A stretch of 64,000 bases of DNA from Thereva unica (lineage: Eukaryota; Arthropoda; Insecta; Diptera; Therevidae), in assembly GCA_949987705.1 (NCBI GenBank), contig OX465281.1, forward strand, positions 202,768,804 to 202,832,803, given 5' to 3'. The notes beneath the pieces are model-generated. The model saw only the letters and a program-made list of their open reading frames with translations. It was not told the DNA's origin and searched no databases. The position numbers were made by a program, and so were the translations under genes. Below, in pieces: positions 31,612 through 43,565 of the stretch. Position 1 is the stretch's first letter, and every line of letters begins with the position of its first letter.

Positions 31612-31820
31612 ATATATATATCTATATCTATAAAAATCTCGTGTCACAGTGTTTGTTACCGTACTCCTCCGAAACGGGTTGACCAATTTGCATGAAATTT
31701 TTTGTGTATATTTGGTAGGTCTGAGAATAGGTCGTACGCTATTTTTTATACCTTTAACCAAAAAAACAGCTGCAAAATCCAAAAAAAAAATGGTAATTTT
31801 AGGAATTTTCACTTCATTGT

Positions 31821-31955
31821 AGTTTCAATAGCTTCATGGCCTACCTATTGTTCGACAAATGTAAAATTGTCATTAAATTGAATCATTACATTTAATGAAA
31901 ATTTCAAATTTACGCAGCTGTCAAACAATAGGTAGGCCATGACGATATTGAAACT
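31821..31955. repeat. Inverted repeat inside the Helitron 5' part
   Basis: AGTTTCAATAGCTTCATGGC at 31821 is mirrored by GCCATGACGATATTGAAACT ending at 31955; the arms are about 35 bases with few mismatches around a loop of about 65 bases. It includes the CCTACCTATTGTT / AACAATAGGTAGG pair. Confidence 0.85.
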
Positions 31956-31960
31956 AAAAT

Positions 31961-34900
31961 GATCCATGGCGGCCGTCTCAAGAGGGCGGTGTACCACTTT
32001 CTTCACAACCACCTCGACATGGGTATCAAATGAAAGGGTATGATAAGTAGAATACAATAAGCAATGTAGTATACAAAATATATCTTTAGATCCACGGCGG
32101 CCGTCTCAAGAGGGCGGGGTACCACTTTCTTCACAACCACCTCGACATGGGTATCAAATGAAAGGGTATGATAAGTAGAATACAATAAGCAATGTAGTAT
32201 ACAAAATATATCTTTAGATCCATGGCGGCCGTCTCAAGAGGCCGGATTACCACTTTCTTCACAACCACCTCAACATGGGTATCAAATGAAAGGGTATGTT
32301 AAGTACAATACAATAAGCAATGTAGTACACAAAATATATCTTTAGATCCATGGCGGCCGTCTCAAGAGGGCGGGGTACCACTTTCTTCACAACCACCTCG
32401 ACATGGGTATCAAATGAAAGGGTATGATAAGTAGAATACAATAAGCAATGTAGTATGCAAAATATATCTTTAGATCCATGGCGGCCATCTCAAGAGGCCG
32501 GATTACCACTTTCTTCACAACCACCTCAACATGGGTATCAAATGAAAGGGTATGTTAAGTAGAATACAATAAGCAATGTAGTACACAAAATATATCTTTA
32601 GATCCATGGCGGCCGTCTCAAGAGGGCGGGGTACCACTTTCTTCACAACCACCTCGACATGGGTATCAAATGAAAGGGTATGATAAGTAGAATACAATAA
32701 GCAATGTAGTATGCAAAATATATCTTTAGATCCATGGCGGCCATCTCAAGAGGCCGGATTACCACTTTCTTCACAACCACCTCAACATGGGTATCAAATG
32801 AAAGGGTATGTTAAGTAGAATACAATAAGCAATGTAGTACACAAAATATATCTTTAGATCCATGGCGGCCGTCTCAAGAGGGCGGGGTACCACTTTCTTC
32901 ACAACCACCTCGACATGGGTATCAAATGAAAGGGTATGATAAGTAGAATACAATAAGCAATGTAGTATGCAAAATATATCTTTAGATCCATGGCGGCCAT
33001 CTCAAGAGGCCGGATTACCACTTTCTTCACAACCACCTCAACATGGGTATCAAATGAAAGGGTATGTTAAGTAGAATACAATAAGCAATGTAGTATACAA
33101 AATATATCTTTAGATCCATGGCGGCCGTCTCAAGAGGGCGGGGTACCACTTTCTTCACAACCACCTCGACATGGGTATCAAATGAAAGGGTATGATAAGT
33201 AGAATACAATAAGCAATGTAGTATACAAAATATATCTTTAGATCCAAGGCGGCCGTCTCAAGGGGCCGGATTACCACTTTCTTCACAACCACCTCAACAT
33301 GGGTATCAAATGAAAGGGTATGTTAAGTAGAATACAATAAGCAATGTAGTATACAAAATATATCTTTAGATCCATGGCGGCCGTCTCAAGAGGGCGGGGT
33401 ACCACTTTCTTCACAACCACCTCGACATGGGTATCAAATGAAAGGGTATGATAAGTAGAATACAATAAGCAATGTAGTATACAAAATATATCTTTAGATC
33501 CAAGGCGGCCGTCTCAAGGGGCCGGATTACCACTTTCTTCACAACCACCTCAACATGGGTATCAAATAAAAGGGTATGTTAAGTAGAATACAATAAGCAA
33601 TGTAGTATACAAAAGATATCTTTAGATCCATGGCGGCCGTCTCAAGAGGGCGGGGCACCACTTTCTTCACAACTACCTCGACATGGGTATCAAATGAAAG
33701 GGTATGATAAGTAGAATACAATAAGCAAAATATATCTTTAGATCCATGGCGGCCGTCTCAAGTGGCCGAATTACCACTTTCTTCACAACCACCTCGACAT
33801 GGGTATCAAATGAAAGGGTATGATAAGTAGAATACAATAAGCAAAATATATCTTTAGATCCATGGCGGCCGTCTCAAGTGGCCGAATTACCACTTTCTTC
33901 ACAACCACCTCGACATGGGTATCAAATGAAAGGGTATGATAAGTAGAATACAATAAGCAATGTAGTATGCAAAATATATCTTTAGATCCATGGCGGCCAT
34001 CTCAAGAGGCCGGATTACCACTTTCTTCACAACCACCTCAACATGGGTATCAAATGAAAGGGTATGTTAAGTAGAATACAATAAGCAATGTAGTATACAA
34101 AATATATCTTTAGATCCATGGCGGCCGTCTCAAGAGGGCGGGGTACCACTTTCTTCACAACCACCTCGACATGGGTATCAAATGAAAGGGTATGATAAGT
34201 AGAATACAATAAGCAATGTAGTATACAAAATATATCTTTAGATCCAAGGCGGCCGTCTCAAGGGGCCGGATTACCACTTTCTTCACAACCACCTCAACAT
34301 GGGTATCAAATGAAAGGGTATGTTAAGTAGAATACAATAAGCAATGTAGTATACAAAATATATCTTTAGATCCATGGCGGCCGTCTCAAGAGGGCGGGGT
34401 ACCACTTTCTTCACAACCACCTCGACATGGGTATCAAATGAAAGGGTATGATAAGTAGAATACAATAAGCAATGTAGTATACAAAATATATCTTTAGATC
34501 CAAGGCGGCCGTCTCAAGGGGCCGGATTACCACTTTCTTCACAACCACCTCAACATGGGTATCAAATAAAAGGGTATGTTAAGTAGAATACAATAAGCAA
34601 TGTAGTATACAAAAGATATCTTTAGATCCATGGCGGCCGTCTCAAGAGGGCGGGGCACCACTTTCTTCACAACTACCTCGACATGGGTATCAAATGAAAG
34701 GGTATGATAAGTAGAATACAATAAGCAAAATATATCTTTAGATCCATGGCGGCCGTCTCAAGTGGCCGAATTACCACTTTCTTCACAACCACCTCGACAT
34801 GGGTATCAAATGAAAGGGTATGATAAGTAGAATACAATAAGCAAAATATATCTTTAGATCCATGGCGGCCGTCTCAAGTGGCCGAATTACCACTTTCTTC

Positions 34901-37900
34901 ACAACCACCTCGACATGGGTATCAAATGAAAGGGTATGATAAGTAGAATACAATAAGCAATGTAGTATGCAAAATATATCTTTAGATCCATGGCGGCCAT
35001 CTCAAGAGGCCGGATTACCACTTTCTTCACAACCACCTCAACATGGGTATCAAATGAAAGGGTATGTTAAGTAGAATACAATAAGCAATGTAGTATACAA
35101 AATATATCTTTAGATCCATGGCGGCCGTCTCAAGAGGGCGGGGTACCACTTTCTTCACAACCACCTCGACATGGGTATCAAATGAAAGGGTATGATAAGT
35201 AGAATACAATAAGCAATGTAGTATACAAAATATATCTTTAGATCCAAGGCGGCCGTCTCAAGGGGCCGGATTACCACTTTCTTCACAACCACCTCAACAT
35301 GGGTATCAAATAAAAGGGTATGTTAAGTAGAATACAATAAGCAATGTAGTATACAAAAGATATCTTTAGATCCATGACGGCCGTCTCAAGAGGGCGGGGC
35401 ACCACTTTCTTCACAACTACCTCGACATGGGTATCAAATGAAAGGGTATGATAAGTAGAATACAATAAGCAAAATATATCTTTAGATCCATGGCGGCCGT
35501 CTCAAGTGGCCGAATTACCACTTTCTTCACAACCACCTCGACATGGGTATCAAATGAAAGGGTATGATAAGTAGAATACAATAAGCAAAATATATCTTTA
35601 GATCCATGGCGGCCGTCTCAAGTGGCCGAATTACCACTTTCTTCACAACCACCTCGACATGGGTATCAAATGAAAGGGTATGATAAGTAGAATACAATAA
35701 GCAATGTAGTATACAAAATATATCTTTAGATCCATGGCGGCCGTCTCAAGAGGCCGGATTACCACTTTCTTCACAACCACCTCAACATGGGTATCAAATG
35801 AAAGGGTATGTTAAGTACAATACAATAAGCAATGTAGTACACAAAATATATCTTTAGATCCATGGCGGCCGTCTCAAGAGGGCGGGGTACCACTTTCTTC
35901 ACAACCACCTCGACATGGGTATCAAATGAAAGGGTATGATAAGTAGAATACAATAAGCAATGTAGTATGCAAAATATATCTTTAGATCCATGGCGGCCAT
36001 CTCAAGAGGCCGGATTACCACTTTCTTCACAACCACCTCAACATGGGTATCAAATGAAAGGGTATGTTAAGTAGAATACAATAAGCAATGTAGTACACAA
36101 AATATATCTTTAGATCCATGGCGGCCGTCTCAAGAGGGCGGGGTACCACTTTCTTCACAACCACCTCGACATGGGTATCAAATGAAAGGGTATGATAAGT
36201 AGAATACAATAAGCAATGTAGTATGCAAAATATATCTTTAGATCCATGGCGGCCATCTCAAGAGGCCGGATTACCACTTTCTTCACAACCACCTCAACAT
36301 GGGTATCAAATGAAAGGGTATGTTAAGTAGAATACAATAAGCAATGTAGTACACAAAATATATCTTTAGATCCATGGCGGCCGTCTCAAGAGGGCGGGGT
36401 ACCACTTTCTTCACAACCACCTCGACATGGGTATCAAATGAAAGGGTATGATAAGTAGAATACAATAAGCAATGTAGTATGCAAAATATATCTTTAGATC
36501 CATGGCGGCCATCTCAAGAGGCCGGATTACCACTTTCTTCACAACCACCTCAACATGGGTATCAAATGAAAGGGTATGTTAAGTAGAATACAATAAGCAA
36601 TGTAGTATACAAAATATATCTTTAGATCCATGGCGGCCGTCTCAAGAGGGCGGGGTACCACTTTCTTCACAACCACCTCGACATGGGTATCAAATGAAAG
36701 GGTATGATAAGTAGAATACAATAAGCAATGTAGTATACAAAATATATCTTTAGATCCAAGGCGGCCGTCTCAAGGGGCCGGATTACCACTTTCTTCACAA
36801 CCACCTCAACATGGGTATCAAATGAAAGGGTATGTTAAGTAGAATACAATAAGCAATGTAGTATACAAAATATATCTTTAGATCCATGGCGGCCGTCTCA
36901 AGAGGGCGGGGTACCACTTTCTTCACAACCACCTCGACATGGGTATCAAATGAAAGGGTATGATAAGTAGAATACAATAAGCAATGTAGTATACAAAATA
37001 TATCTTTAGATCCAAGGCGTCTCAAGGGGCCGGATTACCACTTTCTTCACAACCACCTCAACATGGGTATCAAATAAAAGGGTATGTTAAGTAGAATACA
37101 ATAAGCAATGTAGTATACAAAAGATATCTTTAGATCCATGGCGGCCGTCTCAAGAGGGCGGGGCACCACTTTCTTCACAACTACCTCGACATGGGTATCA
37201 AATGAAAGGGTATGATAAGTAGAATACAATAAGCAAAATATATCTTTAGATCCATGGCGGCCGTCTCAAGTGGCCGAATTACCACTTTCTTCACAACCAC
37301 CTCGACATGGGTATCAAATGAAAGGGTATGATAAGTAGAATACAATAAGCAAAATATATCTTTAGATCCATGGCGGCCGTCTCAAGTGGCCGAATTACCA
37401 CTTTCTTCACAACCACCTCGACATGGGTATCAAATGAAAGGGTATGATAAGTAGAATACAATAAGCAATGTAGTATGCAAAATATATCTTTAGATCCATG
37501 GCGGCCATCTCAAGAGGCCGGATTACCACTTTCTTCACAACCACCTCAACATGGGTATCAAATGAAAGGGTATGTTAAGTAGAATACAATAAGCAATGTA
37601 GTATACAAAATATATCTTTAGATCCATGGCGGCCGTCTCAAGAGGGCGGGGTACCACTTTCTTCACAACCACCTCGACATGGGTATCAAATGAAAGGGTA
37701 TGATAAGTAGAATACAATAAGCAATGTAGCATACAAAATATATCTTTAGATCCAAGGCGGCCGTCTCAAGGGGCCGGATTACCACTTTCTTCACAACCAC
37801 CTCAACATGGGTATCAAATAAAAGGGTATGTTAAGTAGAATACAATAAGCAATGTAGTATACAAAAGATATCTTTAGATCCATGGCGGCCGTCTCAAGAG

Positions 37901-38505
37901 GGCGGGGCACCACTTTCTTCACAACTACCTCGACATGGGTATCAAATGAAAGGGTATGATAAGTAGAATACAATAAGCAAAATATATCTTTAGATCCATG
38001 GCGGCCGTCTCAAGTGGCCGAATTACCACTTTCTTCACAACCACCTCGACATGGGTATCAAATGAAAGGGTATGATAAGTAGAATACAATAAGCAAAATA
38101 TATCTTTAGATCCATGGCGGCCGTCTCAAGTGGCCGAATTACCACTTTCTTCACAACCACCTCGACATGGGTATCAAATGAAAGGGTATGATAAGTAGAA
38201 TACAATAAGCAATGTAGTATACAAAATATATCTTTAGATCCATGGCGGCCGTCTCAAGAGGCCGGATTACCACTTTCTTCACAACCACCTCAACATGGGT
38301 ATCAAATGAAAGGGTATGATAAGTAGAATACAATAAACAATGTAGTATACAAAATATATCTTTAGATCCATGGCGGCCGTCTAAAGAGGCCGGATTACCA
38401 CTTTCTTCACAACCGCCTTAACATGGGTATCAAATTAAAGAGTATGATAAGTAGAATACAATAAGCAATGTAGTAGACTCAATATACCGATTCATGGCGG
38501 CCGAC
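31961..38505. repeat. Minisatellite/satellite array, about 128-bp monomers in higher-order repeats, about 52 copies
   Basis: Each monomer starts GATCCATGGCGGCCGTCTCA and includes CCACTTTCTTCACAAC, ACATGGGTATCAAATGAAAG and AGTAGAATACAATAAGC. Type A has GGGCGGGGTACC and CTCGACATGG with TATGATAAG; type B has GGCCGGATTACC and CTCAACATGG with TATGTTAAG. They alternate, giving 256-bp dimers. A third type (AGTGGCCGAATTACC) lacks the 12 bases TGTAGTATACAA and is 116 bp. Dimers and short pairs combine into units of 744 and 1,000 bp; 33028-34027 and 34028-35027 are nearly identical. The first and last monomers are the most diverged. The 60-codon minus-strand frame in each dimer does not continue between units (256 is not a multiple of 3), so it is not a gene. 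Confidence 0.97.
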
Positions 38506-38640
38506 GCAAGACCCATGTTCTTTGAGGCATTTCATCTTGTGTAAAATTCATATCTCGAAAAATATTAAGTCAATGGATGGTTTTTATTGTTTACTATTGA
38601 CTTATGGGTGCAGCGTAGGCGCACCGGGTCCCAGCTAGTA

Positions 38641-38709
<69 letters not shown>
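38641..38709. repeat. (TA)n microsatellite
   Basis: About 33 TA units directly after the Helitron 3' end, probably the other half of the tract into which the Helitron inserted. Confidence 0.95.
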
Positions 38710-38712
<3 letters not shown>

Positions 38713-38957
38713 CCCATAATTATGAAAGTGGTCTAAGTCAAAATTTAAAAAAAATGAGTTTATCAGTTATTTCATACCACATTAGTTTAAACTAAATGTA
38801 TTCAATGTAATTTTTACGAAATTGTCAAAAATGAACCATTAGATAGTGGTTGTAATTTCAACATTATATGGAATTCATTTAGTGTGTCAAATGCAATTCA
38901 TTAAATATCTTCAAACAAGAAATATATGACTTAGACCACTTTCATAATTATGGGCAC
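38710..38957. mobile_element. MITE of 248 bp with perfect 31-bp inverted repeats in a (TA)n tract
   Basis: GTGCCCATAATTATGAAAGT opens the left repeat and its exact complement closes the right; all 31 positions to TAAGTCA match. TA repeats on both sides (38701-38709 and 38958-38977) suggest a TA target as for Tc1/mariner. The interior is AT-rich and non-coding. Confidence 0.88.
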
Positions 38958-39056
38958 ATATATATATATATATATATGTACGGATAGAAGAATTTTCAGA
39001 GAGAAAATTATTTTATTGTCGCGAGTTTGATATAATCCCAGTGGATGAGTGGTTAA

Positions 39057-39771
39057 GGGGAGGTTCTCATCTAGCGACCCAAAAATTACATGATTTTCTC
39101 GATTTTTTTTTTCGTGGAAGGAAGCTGAGGAAGCACTCAAGTTTTTTTGTAGTTATCAAGTATACATTCAAGTATGTTTACCAATTTTTATAGAGCAGAA
39201 TATCGAATAGTTAATTATTTATTTACATGTAAAGCCGTTCGCCTAAAAAAAAAGTACCTAATCGGGCGCCACTCTACCGCTTCCAAACATCACCCGAGAT
39301 CAACAAATGAAACCTTTTTATAAAATACATGACATTTACAGGATCTTGAACTATCCAACTAAGGAAAAGTCGAAAATTACGAAAATGGTGGACTTTCGAA
39401 AAAAAAATTCCTCTTTTCGTCTATTTCTCTGCTCTTAAAAGTGCTATAAAAAACAAAATAATAACAATAGCCATCTGCGATTAAGTTCAGGATCCGCTAA
39501 ATTTAATGAACTTTCAAATAAAAAAAAAACCAAAGCGATATATGCAGTAGTTTTTGAGATACGATGGCGCCCATCTTAAAAAATACGGTTTTCTAAAAAT
39601 ACGTTTTTTTTTACCTTCGTGTAAAAAGGTGACTCCGGTTTTTTTACTATACTTTAAAAAAAAATGAAATTCGTCAAAACGGTTTTTGAGAGCGAATACT
39701 ATAGGAAATTTACTAACTTTTTAAACAAAAAAAAATCGATTTTTTTGGTTGAGCTTGATGAGAACCTCCCC
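39057..39771. mobile_element. 715-bp non-autonomous DNA transposon with TTAA target sites (piggyBac-like)
   Basis: TTAA at 39053-39056 and 39772-39775. Between them the termini are GGGGAGGTTCTCATCTAGC and, reversed, GGGGAGGTTCTCATCAAGC. TTAA duplication is the mark of piggyBac elements, though these tips do not look like the classic CCC start. The interior is rich in A and T runs and has no transposase. Confidence 0.8.
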
Positions 39772-39779
39772 TTAAGACA

Positions 39780-40230
39780 TTGATCAAGCGAACTAGGCAA
39801 GATCAAACCCTGGACGATGGCAGTTTGATTTTTGTTCTCCTCTTTCTAAGTCCTTTCTGATTGGATTAATGTTGTAAAGAATTACAAACTCTCCGGTGAG
39901 AAATTTCTTATACTCATGCAAACTGTAACTATTTTGGATTAAAAAGCTACTTGACCGGCTTTCTGAAAAGATTTATTTACATGTTTAGTGAACCCGTGGA
40001 ACTGACCTCCGCAGTCGGTGTTTCCGAACTTATATAATATCTCAGAGTTCAAGGCAAGTTTTATCAACATCTACTCACGCACTCTCCAGACTTCTAACCC
40101 ATCCTTTCTCCTGTATTCTTCAAATCAAGCATACTACTAGCACAGACTACCTAATTATGTTAACTAGTTTGTGCTACTAGACATTGACCCATGACTTGAA
40201 CGACATGACCGACTAGTAACTCCTAGACTT
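39780..40230. other. No gene recognised
   Basis: Contains TTTCTGATTGGATTAATGTTG at 39856, repeated at 42788 (TTCTGATTGGATTAATGCTG) with about 40 bases of similarity, so a small dispersed repeat. Confidence 0.4.
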
Positions 40231-40234
40231 TATG

Positions 40235-41400
40235 TCCCGAGTAAAAATAAAATATAGCCTTATAATGGCCAACACCAAACGTGATTGAAACATAGTCCTC
40301 GACCATGTGAAGGGCGTCAGAAAGCTGATTGCAGGACAGTACGATCGTACATCACAAACACGCCGACGAGTATACCTTTGTATATAAACGTATAAACAAT
40401 TTTTTTAATGTACATCTATATAGACATCCAGCAAAACTATACGTTAAATCAGCGCAATTTAACTACTCAGCAAAGAACAAATTTTTGAGATAAGTGAGAC
40501 TTTCGCTCCCGAACAAACTCAACACTCACCGCGTATTTATTGAGAAAAACATCATGATATCCGCAGGGGCGGATCTAGAATTTTTTTCCGGGGGGGGGGG
40601 GGGGTTACAGGATAGAAAAAAATAACAAAAATAACCAAATAAACAGCACTAGCCGAATTTTTTCAATGAATAAAAAACAAAGTCAGAATAACCTTAGATG
40701 ATAGTATATAAAGTATAGCTACAATCCAAATATAGAAAAAATAATAAAAAAGTCAGTCTTGTGTAAGAAAAATAGTCAATTTTGTTGATTCAGTCATTTT
40801 TTGATTGCAATTTTTTCAGAGTGCAAAAAAGTAAGTTAATTTCAGTCGTTGGTTAGTTTCAGGTTTTTATGTTTGCAAACACTAGGTTTTGTTCGTTTGG
40901 CTTTTTTTGTTTTTCGGTTTGCAAAATATTGTTTCAGCTCTATTTTTTTAAATGCGGGCTGTTTTGGGGGGGGGGGGTCATGACCCCCGTGACCCCCCCC
41001 CTTGGATCCGCGCCTGGATATCCGTTGCTCATATCTTCGAATTCGAACATTTCAAAAATTTTATCAACACATTGCAATCAAATGAGAAAATTTCCCATTA
41101 AAATATAAATCAACAAGCTGGCAAGCTCGTTCCTCTTGTGCATCGATCCAAGTTCCTATAAAAAATTCAACAATACATTTGGTGCAGATTCTTTTTTGGC
41201 CCAAATTTGCCGTGGAATGAACCCGTGTACATCTTAGTTCTTGGCCATTTAAATCTTTTGGTCAAGTTTAGCCGTCGTGAGGCCGTTTGTGCGCACATTA
41301 TAAATGGTTAAAAATTCTACGGTTATCATATTTCCTTTAAAAAGCCAAGCGGCTGGTGCTCGCCCGTTGTAAGCTCATGTTTTATTTTTACTCGGGTTGA
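40235..41400 (-). repeat. Repeat family Y, copy B, with terminal inverted repeats and an inserted hAT MITE
   Basis: Left tip CCCGAGTAAAAATAAAA (40236) and right tip TTTTATTTTTACTCGGG (41383-41399) are inverted, so Y is probably a DNA element of about 700 bp net. The right part matches copy A (29056-29372) in reverse. The hAT MITE sits inside AACATCATGATATCCG. The AATAAATACGCGG stretch continues the match on the other side of the MITE. Confidence 0.7.
40564..41016. mobile_element. hAT-type MITE, 453 bp, perfect 8-bp target duplication
   Basis: GATATCCG is found at 40556-40563 and 41017-41024. Tips are CAGGGGCGGATCTAGAA and (reversed) CAGGCGCGGATCCAAGG. Inside are long G and C runs (about 40590-40603; 40963-41000) and an AT-rich centre. 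8-bp duplication plus the CAGGGGCGGATC tip is typical of hAT. A 79-codon frame at 40869-41108 runs through the end and is not a gene. Confidence 0.93.
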
Positions 41401-41404
41401 CCAC

Positions 41405-43010
41405 ATAAAAAACTGCTCTATTAAAATAATTCCACATCTTCAAGAACATTTCTTACATTTTTTGTTATTTCAAAAGGCGATGAGGATAAACTTGGAACTG
41501 GTAGAATTCTATTAGGATTACAAGAAATGTAACTCCAATTAGATTGTAAGTGCTTTTACGGCTTTGAGTTCCTTTGTCGTTGGATAACCATAACAAAATC
41601 CAAATAATATAATTTATAGAAAGACATACATTAAATACATATTTAATAAATATTATTTATGTATGAGGTGTAATACTTTTGCCTTTTGGCTGCCTCAAAG
41701 AGCACTCCGTCTTATGCTCCCGATTCCGAATGGAAATCGAGGAGTAGACAGACTAATTCGAAAACAGCTTTAAGTGATCCTAACGCAAACATAGATCCAA
41801 AGATAGTTACTTTGCCATTGACGTTATTCATTTTGTAAACAATATAAATAAGAATGTAGCAACAAAGGTGGATGCTACATTACAATCTTAAAAATATTCA
41901 TTCAACGTCTAGATAGTTATCATTCGGTCTAGTAAACCCACTTAAGGACATTGTCAAGGTCAAAAACAAGCAGAGTCAGCTCCTATTACCATGGATGCCA
42001 CAAACAAATTTAGCATGATGACTATACAGATATAGAAGTTGTTCCATTATCAGTCATAGCCGCACAGCAGCCCCTAGGATATTCTTAAACCACCCCCAAA
42101 ACTACTTTCGCTTAGCTTTTTTTTGTGGTAGTAACAAACGCAAGTTCCGCTTTAATAGATAACTGCGAATAGTGCCACTAAATGAAATCAGTTTACCCGG
42201 ACAACGATGATTTACGTCGCGTCGTCTCGGAAAGATGCCTATCTCCAAGGCACAACAAACATATTAATCTAATTTGGATTAGCTTAAATACAAGTTTGCC
42301 TTTCCTATCCGATCATCTTGAACTTTAAGATTGGACCCACCGCCTCCCCTCCGTTCGACAAAGGAACCCGGCTATTAAAGTTCGACTTGGCTACATGAGA
42401 TTCGAGCATCATGTCTCCATCATAATGTCCCTGGTTGAGAGAGAAGATGATGTGATACATGCATGCATAAAATATTGCCACCAATTACTTAGAGAAATTT
42501 CATCTTGTGTGGAAAATTTGTTTACCTAGATAATTAATGCTCGACACGATGTGTGGACAATGTGTGTCGGTTATATAATTAGTTTTGTTTGAAACTTATG
42601 GTTACCTGATTACAATGTATCAGTTTCGTGTGCGATTTATCATAGTCAATTGGGTGGGCGATGGCTATTGGTGGTGGAATATTTGTTGGGTTTGGCCATA
42701 TTTCGACTCGAAGGGCGATCATAACGAAAATGTTTTGCATTAAAAACTAAAAGATGTCTTCAAAAGTGATTATTCTTTCTAAATCCATTCTGATTGGATT
42801 AATGCTGTAAAGAATGACATACTATTATTTCATCCTTTTTTGTGTCAATTTTTTTAGTGATGTGGTTGCCACAATACGTTGATTCTGTTTAAACTCAATA
42901 TCGATAACTAACATTTTTAGTCAAAACAGCATACTTCAATCATATCATACTTCAATCATCGATGTAGTTCCCGCAAAAATGAGGGAAATGCCACAGGATA
43001 TCTTCTTCTT
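41405..43010. other. No gene recognised
   Basis: AT-rich; no domain, tRNA or classed repeat seen except the 40-base dispersed repeat near 42770-42825. Confidence 0.4.
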
Positions 43011-43014
43011 CTTT

Positions 43015-43395
43015 AACGGCTCTACAACCGGGATCCGGTCCTGGCCTCACGCAACTGTTCTCTCCACCGGTCCCGATTCTGAGCCGATGTTATCCAGTTT
43101 GGCATCCCTAAACTCTGAGCGTCCTGGTCCACGCCATCCTTTCAGCGAAGGTTAGACCTCCCTCGCTGTCACACCCTATAGGTCTTACCGCAGAGAACTT
43201 TCCGAGCAGACTCATCTTCACTCATACGAGCTAGATGCCCTGCCCACCGGAGCCTACCGAGTTTTATTTTCTTCACAACATCTATGTCGCGATAGCGCTC
43301 GTAGATCTCGTCATTGTAGAGTCTCCGGAATCGTCCTTCCTCACATACGGGGCCAACAATCCTCCGAAGTATTTTCCTCTCAAACACGCCCAAGA
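43015..43395 (-). pseudogene. RTE-type retrotransposon ORF2 C-terminus and 3' end
   Basis: The minus-strand frame 43395 to 43169 reads LGVFERKILRRIVGPV, then RLYNDEIYERYRD, RLRWAGHLARMSED and KVLCGKT, the standard tail of RTE ORF2. After the stop, the 3' UTR runs to a (GAA)n-type tail, visible on the plus strand as TCTTCTTCTTCTTTAACGGC at 43002-43021. 5' of this the element is cut by a piece of hAT MITE. Confidence 0.9.
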
Positions 43396-43397
43396 GG

Positions 43398-43470
43398 TAA
43401 ATGCTGGCTGTTTTGAGGGGGGTCATGACCCCCGTGACCCCATCTTGGATCCGCGCCTGTCTGAAACTGC
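43398..43470 (-). repeat. Partial copy of the hAT MITE of 40564-41016
   Basis: Shares GGCTGTTTTG, GGGGTCATGACCCCCGTGAC and TTGGATCCGCGCCTG with the right end of the 453-bp copy. The left half is missing. It lies between two parts of an RTE element. Confidence 0.85.
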
Positions 43471-43474
43471 TGCA

Positions 43475-43565
43475 TGGCTGGGTACGCAGCATTCTTACGT
43501 TCAGTTGCCAGCTTGAATTCATTATCGAACCAGTCGTTCCGATCTTTACGACAAGATATAATGAA
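43475..43565 (-). pseudogene. RTE-type ORF2 linker fragment
   Basis: The minus strand reads RKDRNDWFDNEF and ATERKNAAYPAMQQF; WFDxE...A..EKNAAY is the conserved linker between endonuclease and RT of RTE elements (compare WFDQNYRAAIEERNQ at 50030). Separated from the tail at 43015-43395 by the hAT piece and a large deletion. Confidence 0.8.

Larger units (their letters stand above)
31621..38638 (+). mobile_element. Non-autonomous Helitron, 7,018 bp, carrying a large minisatellite
   Basis: The 5' end is TCTATATCTATAAAAATCTC with A before it (31620); the 3' end is ...CCGGGTCCCAGCTAG with T after it (38639). This is exactly the A|TC...CTAG|T arrangement of Helitrons, which insert between A and T without target duplication. 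The inside start GTGTTTGTTACCG...CTCCTCCGAAACGG (31644-31676) is typical of insect Helitron 5' regions. The GC-rich 3' stretch GCAGCGTAGGCGCACCGGG may form the short terminal hairpin. No Rep/helicase gene. Organisation (5' unique part, inverted repeat, central tandem repeats, 3' hairpin) resembles DINE-1-like Helitrons, but this array is much longer than usual. Confidence 0.88.

Noticed and set aside
32003..38333. More than twenty 60-codon minus-strand ORFs of nearly identical sequence
   Set aside because: They are one frame of the 256-bp dimer repeated. The period is not a multiple of 3, there is no start context or domain, and divergence is not codon-aware. They are satellite sequence, not a gene family.
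31961..38505. Repeats at regular spacing resembling a CRISPR array
   Set aside because: There are no unique spacers: the whole 128-bp unit is repeated and the context is a eukaryotic Helitron.
40869..41108. 79-codon ORF crossing the hAT MITE right end
   Set aside because: It includes poly-G translated as Gly and crosses the target duplication; it is not a gene.
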